Assembly (NCBI GenBank): GCA_021824635.1
Contig: JAKAKD010000101.1
Location: forward strand, 1 to 56,623
Direction of reading: 5' to 3'
DNA length: 56,623 nucleotides
Origin: Bacteroidota bacterium
Lineage (GTDB): Bacteria; Bacteroidota; Ignavibacteria; Ignavibacteriales; Melioribacteraceae
The translations under genes were made by a program, and so were the position numbers. Shown here one piece after another: positions 17,690 through 25,751 of this stretch. The notes under the pieces are model-generated. The model had not been told where the DNA came from and did no database searches. It worked only from the letters and a program-made list of their open reading frames with translations. The first letter of the stretch is position 1. Every line of letters starts with the position of its first letter.

Positions 17690-18406
17690 CTACTTAACCA
17701 AAGATGATTCTGCTTGCTGAAAACTTTCCATTAAAAGTTGGTACTTAAGACCAATTTCATCCCAACTGATGTCCGGCAAGGAGACATACGCTTCAATTTC
17801 CCGGCAAATATCTGTTATGCGGTGAAACCCGACTGTCCCACTTGATCCTTTCAATTCATGTACAACTAATTTCAAGAGCTCCATGTTTTTATGGTCGAGT
17901 GATTTTTTAAGTGTTTCTTTTTTGTTCGCAAGACTATTTATAAAATATTTTTTTAGTTCTTTAGTCATCTGTTCCTTTTCCGAATTTGTCAGATTAAGAA
18001 ACTTTTTAGAACTGCCCAGAAAATTACCGCCAAGAACTTCATTTATGCTCTTAACGAGAATCTCTTTTGTCAAAGGTTTTGAAACTATTTTTTCCGCGCC
18101 GGCTTCCGTAGCTGCAATAACATTCGTCTTATCAGTATGTCCGCTTATAATTATAACCGGAATATGTTTCAACTCTTCCATCACCTTTAAAACTCTAAGC
18201 AAACGAATGCCGTCAAGATTCGGCATCATCAAATCGAGAAATATTAGTCTTGGCTTGTGTTCAATTGCCTGCTGCAATCCTTCCAGTCCGTCGTTGCTGG
18301 TAATGACTTCAATATCATATTCCAGCAAGAATTTTTTTAATGTGGTTCTGATAATATCGGAATCATCAATTACAAGGATTTTTATTTTACCGTGATCGAA
18401 GTCCAT
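17690..18406 (-). CDS. Receiver-Hpt phosphotransfer protein
   Basis: 238 residues. Receiver at 1-130 (DDSD at 14-17, phospho-acceptor D58 in FLDLMMP, K110 in VSKPL), linker, then an Hpt domain in the C-terminal 100 residues with phosphohistidine H183 in VVHELKGSSGTVGF. Such proteins pass phosphate between a kinase and a terminal regulator. It is the first gene after csrA and precedes motA2; the PAS kinase and two other receivers follow, making a nearly complete relay in one operon. The Hpt histidine context is intact. Confidence -1.
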   Translation of the reverse strand: MDFDHGKIKILVIDDSDIIRTTLKKFLLEYDIEVITSNDGLEGLQQAIEHKPRLIFLDLMMPNLDGIRLLRVLKVMEELKHIPVIIISGHTDKTNVIAATEAGAEKIVSKPLTKEILVKSINEVLGGNFLGSSKKFLNLTNSEKEQMTKELKKYFINSLANKKETLKKSLDHKNMELLKLVVHELKGSSGTVGFHRITDICREIEAYVSLPDISWDEIGLKYQLLMESFQQAESSLVK

Positions 18407-18409
18407 TTC

Positions 18410-18646
18410 TCATTTAACCTTTTGGATTTTGTATTTGAATAAGTCTGCTTCTTTTTGAATACTTGCACGCGATGCTTCTATTGTGCTCTCTTTTACTTTT
18501 TCAAATACTTCGTTGCGGTAAATTTGTACATTCTTAGGAGCATCAATTCCGATCTTAATTTGATTTTCGGAGATAGATAATATTTTTATAGTTATCTCCG
18601 CACCAATTTTAATATCTTCGTTTATTTTTCTTGTTAATACTAACAT
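18410..18646 (-). CDS. csrA: Carbon storage regulator CsrA
   Basis: 78 residues, RNA-binding dimer with the canonical start MLVLTRKINEDIKIG and the core IKIGIDAPKNVQIYRNEVFE. The frame continues upstream to a GTG at 18658, but the ATG at 18646 follows an AAGGTG ribosome site and gives the family N-terminus. The tail (KEADLFKYKIQKVK) is somewhat longer than in E. coli. In bacteria with FliW, CsrA represses flagellin translation and FliW releases it; the gene follows fliW by 8 bp. Targets in this organism are not visible because flagellin is outside the window. Confidence -1.
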   Translation of the reverse strand: MLVLTRKINEDIKIGAEITIKILSISENQIKIGIDAPKNVQIYRNEVFEKVKESTIEASRASIQKEADLFKYKIQKVK

Positions 18647-18654
18647 AATCACCT

Positions 18655-19035
18655 TCACTCAGAAAAAAGTTTGTAGTTAACCGGATAATTATCCGTATCA
18701 ACAATTTTTTGAAATCCCGATTTATCGTTTTGATTAATATAAACCGGCGCTTTCAGATTCAATGTAATATTAAGAGGATTAGGGTTAAGAGTAACAATTC
18801 CAAAGGCTTCAAAATTATCTTCCTGCGGGAATTGATCATCAATTACTCTAAGACCGAACATCGGGAAAGCAATATCGGGATTTTCGATTGAGTTTAGCCA
18901 ATAAAAAAAGCTGTCATCTGGCTTAATGAAAAGATATTTTTTCAAATACTCGAATCCGAACAAACCATTTTCGAAATTAATTATTTTCTCTTCGGTGAAT
19001 TCAATTTCACCAAATTGATGGGTATTGATTTTCAT
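18655..19035 (-). CDS. fliW: Flagellar assembly factor FliW
   Basis: 126 residues, usual is about 130-150. Recognisable N-terminal pattern FGEIEFTEEKIINFENGLFGFE and the ending VNYKLF. FliW binds both flagellin and CsrA: when flagellin is exported, FliW is freed and blocks CsrA, allowing flagellin translation. It sits between motB1 (7 bp) and csrA (8 bp), the common fliW-csrA arrangement. Cytoplasmic. Confidence -1.
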   Translation of the reverse strand: MKINTHQFGEIEFTEEKIINFENGLFGFEYLKKYLFIKPDDSFFYWLNSIENPDIAFPMFGLRVIDDQFPQEDNFEAFGIVTLNPNPLNITLNLKAPVYINQNDKSGFQKIVDTDNYPVNYKLFSE

Positions 19036-19041
19036 ATTTAC

Positions 19042-19848
19042 TCACTTAAGAATTACTAAATCTACTCTTCTGTTTTTTGCTCTGGTTTCCGGGGTGTCGT
19101 TTGACGCTATTGGTCTATATTCCGAATAGCCGACAATAGAAACCTTATCCGGTGAAATATTTTCTTGTTTAATTAAATAATAAGCTGTGCTTAAGGCTCT
19201 ATCCACAGAAAGATGCCAGTTAGAAGGATAGCGCTCTGTAAATATCGGAACATTATCTGTGTGCCCCTCAATTCTTATATCGTTTGGAATTGTGCTGAGA
19301 ACTTTAGCCAATTTTTTCAATACAAGTTTTGACGTTTCATTAATATCCGCTTTTCCGGGCGGAAATAAAATATCATCCAAAATGTGAACAGTAATACCTC
19401 TTTCAGTTTCTTCCAGTTGAATTGAGTTCGCGTAGTTGTTATCTATAATCAACTTGCTCAGTTCTTCGCTCAATTTATCTTTCGGTTTAACCAAAATTTG
19501 GGAATCTGACATTTTAGGAATAACCACACTGGTACCGAAATAACTGCCCATAGCAGCAACAACATTCTTATACTTACCGCTGTCAATATTCGATACTGCG
19601 TAAAGAATAATGAACAAACCTAAAAGCAAAGTGATTAAATCGGAATAGGTAATTAAATACCGATCTTTATCGCCGCTTTCTACATAAGGATTTTCTTCGG
19701 AATCTAAGAACTCATTTTGTTTACTTGTTCTCTTTGCGGAAGCATTCCTATGAGTCTTGCCTTCATTATCGAAGGAATCTCTCCGCTCTGAAGTGTTAGC
19801 ACTCCCTCCAAAGAAATCTCCATCATATTTTTCTCCTCTGAATGACAT
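19042..19848 (-). CDS. motB: Stator protein MotB, first set
   Basis: 268 residues. A long polar N-terminus (1-60), then the membrane helix with D70 in YSDLITLLLGLFIILYAVS, a plug/linker segment, and a C-terminal OmpA-like domain (RIEGHTDNVPI, NWHLSVDRALSTAYYL). The TLLLGLF helix resembles MotS/PomB-type proteins more than proton-type MotB. The only start codon before the membrane helix is the ATG at 19848, so the gene overlaps motA by 145 bp in another frame; I found no ATG, GTG or TTG in the downstream part of the N-terminus. The ribosome site is weak and close (AAAGAG directly before ATG), so translation may be coupled to motA or may start at a rare codon. Confidence -1.
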   Translation of the reverse strand: MSFRGEKYDGDFFGGSANTSERRDSFDNEGKTHRNASAKRTSKQNEFLDSEENPYVESGDKDRYLITYSDLITLLLGLFIILYAVSNIDSGKYKNVVAAMGSYFGTSVVIPKMSDSQILVKPKDKLSEELSKLIIDNNYANSIQLEETERGITVHILDDILFPPGKADINETSKLVLKKLAKVLSTIPNDIRIEGHTDNVPIFTERYPSNWHLSVDRALSTAYYLIKQENISPDKVSIVGYSEYRPIASNDTPETRAKNRRVDLVILK

Positions 19849-20483
19849 CTCTTTAATCTATCTCCTACTGGAAGCCATAAAATGTTTGCGCTGAAAACTC
19901 CCCACAGCGTTGCAATAAAAGCTGTAGCAATATTTTTAATTAACGAATTTGGATCTGCCCCGGCATTTGCAAGAGTCATAATCAAACCCATTACAGTTCC
20001 TATAATGCCCATTGTTGGTGCGTAACCGCCCATTTTTGTAAATATGAAAATATTTGAATAGTGCCGCTCCTGCATAGTCTTTAATTCAAGATGGGCAAGG
20101 TTCTGAAGCGAATCTGCATCTGTTCCATCAAGGACAAACTTTGTCATTTTTTTTGGAAAAACGTAACCGAACTTATTCAAATCTTTCTCAATTGAAAGTA
20201 ATCCTTCTTTCCGTGCTTTAATCGAAAGTTCTACAAACGTATCAATCACTCTGTCCACATCGTACTCTCTGGGGAAGTAAGCAAGACGAATGAGCGTGGT
20301 AATGTTCTTAAATTTATCCAAGCCAAAACCAATTATAATTGCAGAAAATGTTCCGCCAAAAACTATAATTAGAGATGAAAATAAAAACAGCGCTTTAAAG
20401 GAGCCGCCTTCTAAAAAAAACGCTCCGAAGATGGAGAACAAACCAATAATAAGTCCGATCAATGTTCCGGTTTTTTTTATCAT
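19704..20483 (-). CDS. motA: Stator protein MotA, first set
   Basis: 259 residues, the shorter Bacillus/PomA-like size. Helices at 4-24 and 33-53, cytoplasmic loop (SIKARKEGLLSIEKDL, MQERHYSNIFIFTKMGGYAP), then TMGIIGTVMGLIMTL and IATAFIATLWGVFSANILW. The C-terminal EGVLTLQSGEIPSIMKARL matches the usual MotA end, so the 3' part overlapping motB is genuine coding sequence. The start overlaps the flgL stop (ATGA). Confidence -1.
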   Translation of the reverse strand: MIKKTGTLIGLIIGLFSIFGAFFLEGGSFKALFLFSSLIIVFGGTFSAIIIGFGLDKFKNITTLIRLAYFPREYDVDRVIDTFVELSIKARKEGLLSIEKDLNKFGYVFPKKMTKFVLDGTDADSLQNLAHLELKTMQERHYSNIFIFTKMGGYAPTMGIIGTVMGLIMTLANAGADPNSLIKNIATAFIATLWGVFSANILWLPVGDRLKRCHSEEKNMMEISLEGVLTLQSGEIPSIMKARLIGMLPQREQVNKMSS

Positions 20484-21358
20484 AAATAATCAAAAAGAGA
20501 TTTAGGATAATTGTTTGCTAAAAGTTTATTTGTAATCTGTAATAAGTAATCTTTGTTATTCAATTCCACGGAAAGCGCCGCTACATCTATTCCCTGCTTG
20601 TTGCTCAGCATATCCTGTAAATTGCTTTTTTGATTTGTCAACATCTGATTTATATCTTCCATTCGATTAATAGACTGCCCGCCGAGCGATTGTATATTTA
20701 ATATTGTGTGCAGCGCATTTTCCAGATCTGTTTGCTGAGCTTTAGTAGGAGATGTTCCCGCATTTAACGAATCAATAATATTATTAATGGATTCGAATAT
20801 GCCAGTGTCTAAAATTTTTGAACCGGGAATGTTAAATGTCTGTTTTACATCTTGTGAAATTTGAGTTTTCATTTCACCCGAAAAATCCGCAGCCGAAATA
20901 ACCGCCTTACCGTTTACATCAATTGTAACAGGAACATCCTTAAAATTTGTTCCGCCAAAAAGGGGCATATCATTTTTCTTTGCCGTCATGTTTTGCACAA
21001 TAGCGCTTAATGAATCTTTAATAGATTGCGCCATTGTTCCATAGTTTTGAACATTTAACGGATTTTCAGCATTGATTGATGTTGTCAATATTTTTTGAAT
21101 TTCCACAGTCATATTGTCAATTGATTGCAGCGCTGAATTCATAAACTGTTTTGCATTCACTCCATTCTGCGCATAAGTATCGGTTTTCTTTAATTGAGAA
21201 TTTATTTTTATGCTCTCAAGCGAACCGGTAACATCGTCCGATAGTGTTTGAATCTTACTATTACTTGCAAGCTCGGTTTGAATTTGCGTCTTACGTTTTA
21301 GCGCTTGTTGTTGATTATATAAGTAGGTTGCGGTTATTGAATTTTCTGTTACTCTCAT
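20480..21358 (-). CDS. flgL: Hook-filament junction protein FlgL
   Basis: 292 residues with flagellin-like helical ends: N-terminus RVTENSITATYLYNQQQAL and C-terminal coiled coil NRMEDINQMLTNQKSNLQDM. It joins the hook to the filament outside the cell and is exported by the flagellar type III machine. The order flgN-flgK-flgL-(motA) is typical of a late operon. Starts 1 bp after flgK. Confidence -1.
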   Translation of the reverse strand: MRVTENSITATYLYNQQQALKRKTQIQTELASNSKIQTLSDDVTGSLESIKINSQLKKTDTYAQNGVNAKQFMNSALQSIDNMTVEIQKILTTSINAENPLNVQNYGTMAQSIKDSLSAIVQNMTAKKNDMPLFGGTNFKDVPVTIDVNGKAVISAADFSGEMKTQISQDVKQTFNIPGSKILDTGIFESINNIIDSLNAGTSPTKAQQTDLENALHTILNIQSLGGQSINRMEDINQMLTNQKSNLQDMLSNKQGIDVAALSVELNNKDYLLQITNKLLANNYPKSLFDYL

Positions 21359-21359
21359 A

Positions 21360-22754
21360 TCACACCATTTGTAAAATTGTTTGAATCATTTCGTCTGCTA
21401 TTTTAACCATTTTAGAAGCCGCATCGTATGAACGTTGAAATTTAAGAACGTTAGCCATCTCTTCATCTAGAGAAACTCCCGAAGTGGAGGTTTCTTGGTT
21501 GTCTAATTTTAAGAGTATTGCTTCGCTTGATTGTATAGTATTATCGCTAGAAACTTTATCTAATCCAATATTATTTAGAATAGTAGAATAGTTATCCAAT
21601 AAATTCTGACCGTTTAATTCCGATAATTTTGAATCTAGCAACTGCGCCATTTTATTTGCATTATTTCCGTTTCCATCATTATTGGCTGCATCGGAAGCGG
21701 CTATATTTGCCGGGTTATCTAATATCTGTGGATTGATTTGCAGTTGTCCATTAGCAATTGTGTTAATTACATTTCCGTTAACATCCAATTCTCCGAAGAA
21801 TGGAATTCCCGTTTTAGAAACAGCGCCTTGCACAAGCGTGTTTCCGCTCATGTGCACTTCATTTATTTTATTTACAAATACTGTCTCCAGGTTTTCAATA
21901 CTGGATTTGTATTGAGAAATTTTATTTGAGTAAAGATCGGATACTGCATACAGCTCACCGCTGTTAAGCATGGCCACTGCCGAGGAATCGGTTTGTGAAA
22001 CAAGCCGCATTTGACCATTTACGATCTTCATATCAAATTGATTATATGTATTTAAATCTGAACCGAATAAACCGCCAACATTTACACTAACCGAGCCATT
22101 AGGGTTGTTCTGAACGGAAACATTAACCATTTCGCTCAGTTTACCAATCAACGCATCTCTTTGATCTTTTAGCTCGTTGGCTTTAATTCCGCGCATTTCC
22201 GATTCGGAAATTCTCTGATTCAAACCGTTAAGATCTTTTAAATAAGCATTGATTGTTGAAACATCGTTGAGAGCTTCTGTCTGCAAAGTTGTTTGAATAT
22301 CATTAAGTCCGTTTAAAATTTGTGTAAACCGGTCGCTAACACTTTGAGCTTTCTGGATTACATTCAATCGAAGAGGAGTGGAATTAGGCTGAGCCGATAG
22401 CTGATCCCAAGAATTAAAAAATTGAGTCATATAATTCGAAAGACCGTTATCTGAAGGCTCCGAAATTATACTTTCAATCTGGCTTAGTACTTGCGAGCGT
22501 TTATTAGCATCTGATGACTTCGATTGATAATTTCTAATCTGAACTCCCAACAAATCATCTTTAATTCGCTGTACATCAGAGATAGTAACTCCTGCACCAC
22601 GTCCATTTTCTGCGGTTACAGTTGCAAACTGAACTTTTTGACGTGCGTAATCGGGGTTACTCGCATTCGAAATATTATTTGAAGTAACGTCTATCGCCTG
22701 CTGATAAGCAGACATAGCGCGTACTGAAACATCGAATACATTTCCTATACTCAT
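21360..22754 (-). CDS. flgK: Hook-associated protein 1 FlgK
   Basis: 464 residues. The rod/hook N-terminal motif SAYQQAIDVTSNNISNASNP is at residues 15-35, and the C-terminal helix ends FQRSYDAASKMVKIADEMI. Shorter than Salmonella FlgK (553), meaning a reduced variable middle region. First junction protein on top of the hook; exported with FlgN help. Between flgN (2 bp) and flgL (1 bp). Confidence -1.
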   Translation of the reverse strand: MSIGNVFDVSVRAMSAYQQAIDVTSNNISNASNPDYARQKVQFATVTAENGRGAGVTISDVQRIKDDLLGVQIRNYQSKSSDANKRSQVLSQIESIISEPSDNGLSNYMTQFFNSWDQLSAQPNSTPLRLNVIQKAQSVSDRFTQILNGLNDIQTTLQTEALNDVSTINAYLKDLNGLNQRISESEMRGIKANELKDQRDALIGKLSEMVNVSVQNNPNGSVSVNVGGLFGSDLNTYNQFDMKIVNGQMRLVSQTDSSAVAMLNSGELYAVSDLYSNKISQYKSSIENLETVFVNKINEVHMSGNTLVQGAVSKTGIPFFGELDVNGNVINTIANGQLQINPQILDNPANIAASDAANNDGNGNNANKMAQLLDSKLSELNGQNLLDNYSTILNNIGLDKVSSDNTIQSSEAILLKLDNQETSTSGVSLDEEMANVLKFQRSYDAASKMVKIADEMIQTILQMV

Positions 22755-22756
22755 TT

Positions 22757-23209
22757 CTATACTCTCTTGTTAACTAGTTTGTGCTTGTCTGGACCTACGA
22801 GCATCAGAACAGTTTCTTTAATCATGTTGCGTGAAAATTCAATTACAGTCTTCAAGTGAGAATTAGTTTGGGATATTTTACCCAGTTTAACTTTGATTGA
22901 GTTCCGCAGTTTATTCAATTCACTTGCTTCATTTACAAAATAACTTTTGCCGTGCTTAAGAAGATTATCAACTGTAGGAGATAAAAGTTCCAGCGAATAT
23001 AAACCGGCAATTTCTTTAATAATTTTAACGCGGTTGGATTCTTCACGCTCAACAGTTTTTAATACTTTTTGTTCTTTAAGAATGACCTGTTCAAGCGCGT
23101 TGTAATCGTTTTGAACAATTGCGAATTTCTCTTCCTCAAGCACTTCGATCAAATCATCAAGATTATTATCCTGCTGCGTTAACGAATTAATTAAAAGCTG
23201 TGCGTTCAT
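22757..23209 (-). CDS. flgN: FlgN-type export chaperone
   Basis: 150 residues, all helical and Leu/Glu/Lys-rich (LIEVLEEEKFAIVQNDYNAL, LKEQKVLKTVEREES), the pattern of FlgN, which binds FlgK and FlgL in the cytoplasm and delivers them to the export gate. Sequence conservation in FlgN is low; size, helicity and place directly before flgK decide the call. ATGA overlap with flgJ. Confidence -1.
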   Translation of the reverse strand: MNAQLLINSLTQQDNNLDDLIEVLEEEKFAIVQNDYNALEQVILKEQKVLKTVEREESNRVKIIKEIAGLYSLELLSPTVDNLLKHGKSYFVNEASELNKLRNSIKVKLGKISQTNSHLKTVIEFSRNMIKETVLMLVGPDKHKLVNKRV

Positions 23210-24069
23210 GATTTTTTCTCACTAAAATGATTGAAATAGCTTAACACTTTATTTATGTAATTTTTCGTTTCTTCAAAAGGAGGAACGCCATTATATTTTT
23301 CCACATTTTTCGGTCCGGCGTTGTATGCCGCAAGTGCAAGCTTCACATCACCACTGTATTGTCGAAGCATTTTGGCAAAATATTTAGTGCCGCCAAGAAT
23401 ATTTTCTCTTGCATTAAAGACGTTTCTAACGCCCATATCGACTGCAGTTGAATCCATTAACTGCATTAATCCTTTAGCTTTAGCGCCGGAAACAGCCTTT
23501 TGATTTCCTGCACTTTCTGTCATTATAATAGATTTGATAATGTTTTTATCTACACCAAACGATTTAGCCGCTTCGTCAATATGCTCATCTAACTTTTGGA
23601 TTCTATTCAATGATTCGTTACTTGGGTGCACATTCGTTGAATCAATTTTTGTTGATGATTCATTACTTAGATGAACATTTGTTGAATCAACTGCCGTTTT
23701 CGTATTATTTATCTTAATAGGTTCAACCTTGTTATTGATTTTGACACGCATTTCGGGTTTCATTTCTTCACCCGTTATTTTCTTATAAAGCATTTCCGCA
23801 AGTCCAAGACTTTTGGTTTGTCCCATGTAAGAAGCAATTTCCTGTTCAAAAACCGTGTCAAACATATCGTTACCGTAACCTTCTTCGCCCAGCATTCCAC
23901 CCGTAGTTTTGTTCATACTATTAAGCATCATTTGAGTAAGCATGCTCTCAAATTGCTTTGTCGCCGAAGCGACTTTTGCTTTTCCCGTTTCATCATAGCG
24001 CGATTTCACTTTCATCGGTTCTGAAATTTGCTTCTGCGGGTTATTTATTTTGAGTGTTAATTCTTCCAT
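23206..24069 (-). CDS. flgJ: FlgJ rod cap fused to SLT lytic transglycosylase
   Basis: 287 residues. The N-terminal rod-binding domain (about 30-105: ATKQFESMLTQMMLNSM, FDTVFEQEIASYM, LGLAEMLYKKI) is FlgJ-like. A Ser/Asn-rich linker contains a 15-residue repeat in tandem. The C-terminal 130 residues are a goose-lysozyme/SLT (GH23) domain with the catalytic glutamate in IIMTESAGNQKAVSGAKAKGLMQLM and AAYNAGPKNVEKYNG. In Salmonella FlgJ the second domain is instead a GH73 glucosaminidase, so this is a different enzyme doing the same task of opening peptidoglycan for the rod. Exported through the flagellar machine, no Sec signal. Confidence -1.
   Translation of the reverse strand: MEELTLKINNPQKQISEPMKVKSRYDETGKAKVASATKQFESMLTQMMLNSMNKTTGGMLGEEGYGNDMFDTVFEQEIASYMGQTKSLGLAEMLYKKITGEEMKPEMRVKINNKVEPIKINNTKTAVDSTNVHLSNESSTKIDSTNVHPSNESLNRIQKLDEHIDEAAKSFGVDKNIIKSIIMTESAGNQKAVSGAKAKGLMQLMDSTAVDMGVRNVFNARENILGGTKYFAKMLRQYSGDVKLALAAYNAGPKNVEKYNGVPPFEETKNYINKVLSYFNHFSEKKS
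23599..23688 (-). repeat. Two tandem 45-bp units in the flgJ linker
   Basis: Two in-frame copies of 45 bp encode DSTNVHLSNESSTKI and DSTNVHPSNESLNRI. Copies differ at several third positions, so the duplication is not very recent. It lengthens the flexible tether between rod-cap and transglycosylase domains. Confidence -1.
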
Positions 24070-25167
24070 TTACATTATAATTAATTCTGCCATCAGGGCG
24101 CCGGCTTCTTTAAGAGCTTGAAAAATGGAAATAATATCGCGCGGAGAAACTTTAAGAGAATTCAGCGCAGCGGCTACTTCCTGTACATTGCTGGCACCTT
24201 GTATGGCAACTGTGTTTGTTGAATCTTGTGTTGCATAAGGAATTAAATTATTTACTATTGCCGTCTTTCCTTGAGAGAAAGCACCCGGCTGTGATACAAT
24301 AGGATAATCACGAATTGTAATATTCAGACTTCCATGAGTAATGGTTACCGGTTGTATTTTTACATTCTGACCGGAAACAACAGTACCGGTTCTTTCATTC
24401 AATACAACTTTTGCAATTTCATCAACTTGAACCGGAATATTTTCCAGCTCGGAAAGGAATGCAACAAGATTGTTTTGCTTGTCTTGCGGAATAGTAATTT
24501 TGACTTCCGCCGCATCAACAGCTTTAGCAATTTCACTCCCGAATTTTTTATTTATAGCAGTAGTAATATTTTCCGACGTAGTAATATCCGGTTGAATCAA
24601 GAAAACAGAAGTTTCACTGGTTGGCTGTTCTGCAATTTCCATTGATTCTTTCAATGTTCCGCCGCGCGGTACTCTTCCCGCTAAAGTATGATTTTTTGAA
24701 ACTCTGTTTCCGGTTGAAGTATTAATATCGTATCCGCCAACTGAGATTGCGCCTTGCGAGAAACCGAAAACTTTTCCACTCATACTAGATAGCGGTGTCA
24801 TTAGAAGAGTACCGCCTTGAAGACTTGTTGCATCTCCCATAGACGAAACTGTTACATCGAATTCTGCACCGGCTCTTAAATTTGAACTTAGAGTTGCCGT
24901 TACAATTACAGCGGCAACATTCTTTGTTTTTAGATCTGTCTGTGGAACGGTAATTCCGAATCTTTTAAGCATACTTGTAACTGATTGTATTGTAAAAGAT
25001 GAGCGGTAACTATCTCCGGTTCCTGCCAGACCAACCACCAATCCATAGCCTATTATCTGTTCGGAATTTTTTCCGGACATATATGCAATATCTTTGATTC
25101 GCTGAGAAAAAATAGAATTAGTTGCGAGAGAAAGAATTATAAACAACAAAAAAAGTTTTGCTTTCAT
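24070..25167 (-). CDS. flgI: Flagellar P-ring protein FlgI
   Basis: 365 residues, family-typical length. Sec signal peptide (KLFLLFIILSLATNSIFSQ), mature start RIKDIAYMSGKNSEQIIGYGLVVGL, conserved GTGDS and VTATLSSNLRAGAEFDVTVS, and the C-terminal GASNVQEVAAALNSL. It forms the periplasmic bushing of the rod, with FlgA as assembly chaperone (gene nearby at 25752). Adjacent to flgJ with no gap. Confidence -1.
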   Translation of the reverse strand: MKAKLFLLFIILSLATNSIFSQRIKDIAYMSGKNSEQIIGYGLVVGLAGTGDSYRSSFTIQSVTSMLKRFGITVPQTDLKTKNVAAVIVTATLSSNLRAGAEFDVTVSSMGDATSLQGGTLLMTPLSSMSGKVFGFSQGAISVGGYDINTSTGNRVSKNHTLAGRVPRGGTLKESMEIAEQPTSETSVFLIQPDITTSENITTAINKKFGSEIAKAVDAAEVKITIPQDKQNNLVAFLSELENIPVQVDEIAKVVLNERTGTVVSGQNVKIQPVTITHGSLNITIRDYPIVSQPGAFSQGKTAIVNNLIPYATQDSTNTVAIQGASNVQEVAAALNSLKVSPRDIISIFQALKEAGALMAELIIM

Positions 25168-25174
25168 TTTGATC

Positions 25175-25750
25175 CTAGAACAACCAATGAAATAGTTTTG
25201 TTAATAAGCCCGGCTTTTGTGCATTATTAATTATTCCGTTTCCTTCAAACGATAACTCAGCATTAGAAATATTGTACGATAGAACTGCATTGCTCGGCGA
25301 GATATCGGAAGGACGTACAACACCTTTGATTATAATTGTCTGCTCTTCACCATTAATGGTAATTTTTTTACTGCCGTGAATTACAAGATTACCGTTATCG
25401 AGAACTGTATCAACAGTCGCGCTAATTTTTGTACTTATATTACCGGTGGTTTGAGTGGACCCTTCACCGCTGAAATCATTATTGGCTGCCACTTTTAAAT
25501 CAACATTCGGCAAAGCAGTTTTATCAAGTCCTCCGGAAAGACCAAATCCAACATCGCTTTTTCTGCCGGCGTTGGTTGCGGAATTATTGGAAGCCTGTGT
25601 AGATTCCAAAACTATAATAGTTATTGCGTCTCCCTGCCTGTTTGCTTTCTGATCCGAGAAAAGAGATGAGTAAGCATTTTGACGCATATCCTGTGCTTGC
25701 ATTGTTGTTACAAGAACAGTAAATGTTAGAATTGTTATTAGTCGTTTCAT
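25175..25750 (-). CDS. flgH: Flagellar L-ring protein FlgH, without lipobox
   Basis: 191 residues. Signal peptide MKRLITILTFTVLVTTMQAQ, then the FlgH core: YSSLFSDQKANRQGDAITIIV, SATVDTVLDNGNLVIHGSKKI, GVVRPSDISPSNAVLSYNISNAEL. FlgH is normally a lipoprotein, but there is no cysteine near the signal cleavage point, nor anywhere in the protein, so this L-ring must sit in the outer membrane without a lipid anchor. Its N-terminus is also shorter than E. coli FlgH (232). Between flgA and flgI. Confidence -1.
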   Translation of the reverse strand: MKRLITILTFTVLVTTMQAQDMRQNAYSSLFSDQKANRQGDAITIIVLESTQASNNSATNAGRKSDVGFGLSGGLDKTALPNVDLKVAANNDFSGEGSTQTTGNISTKISATVDTVLDNGNLVIHGSKKITINGEEQTIIIKGVVRPSDISPSNAVLSYNISNAELSFEGNGIINNAQKPGLLTKLFHWLF

Positions 25751-25751
25751 G

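Noticed and set aside
17883..18395. 170-codon open frame on the plus strand
   Set aside because: Antisense to the receiver-Hpt gene, no family pattern.
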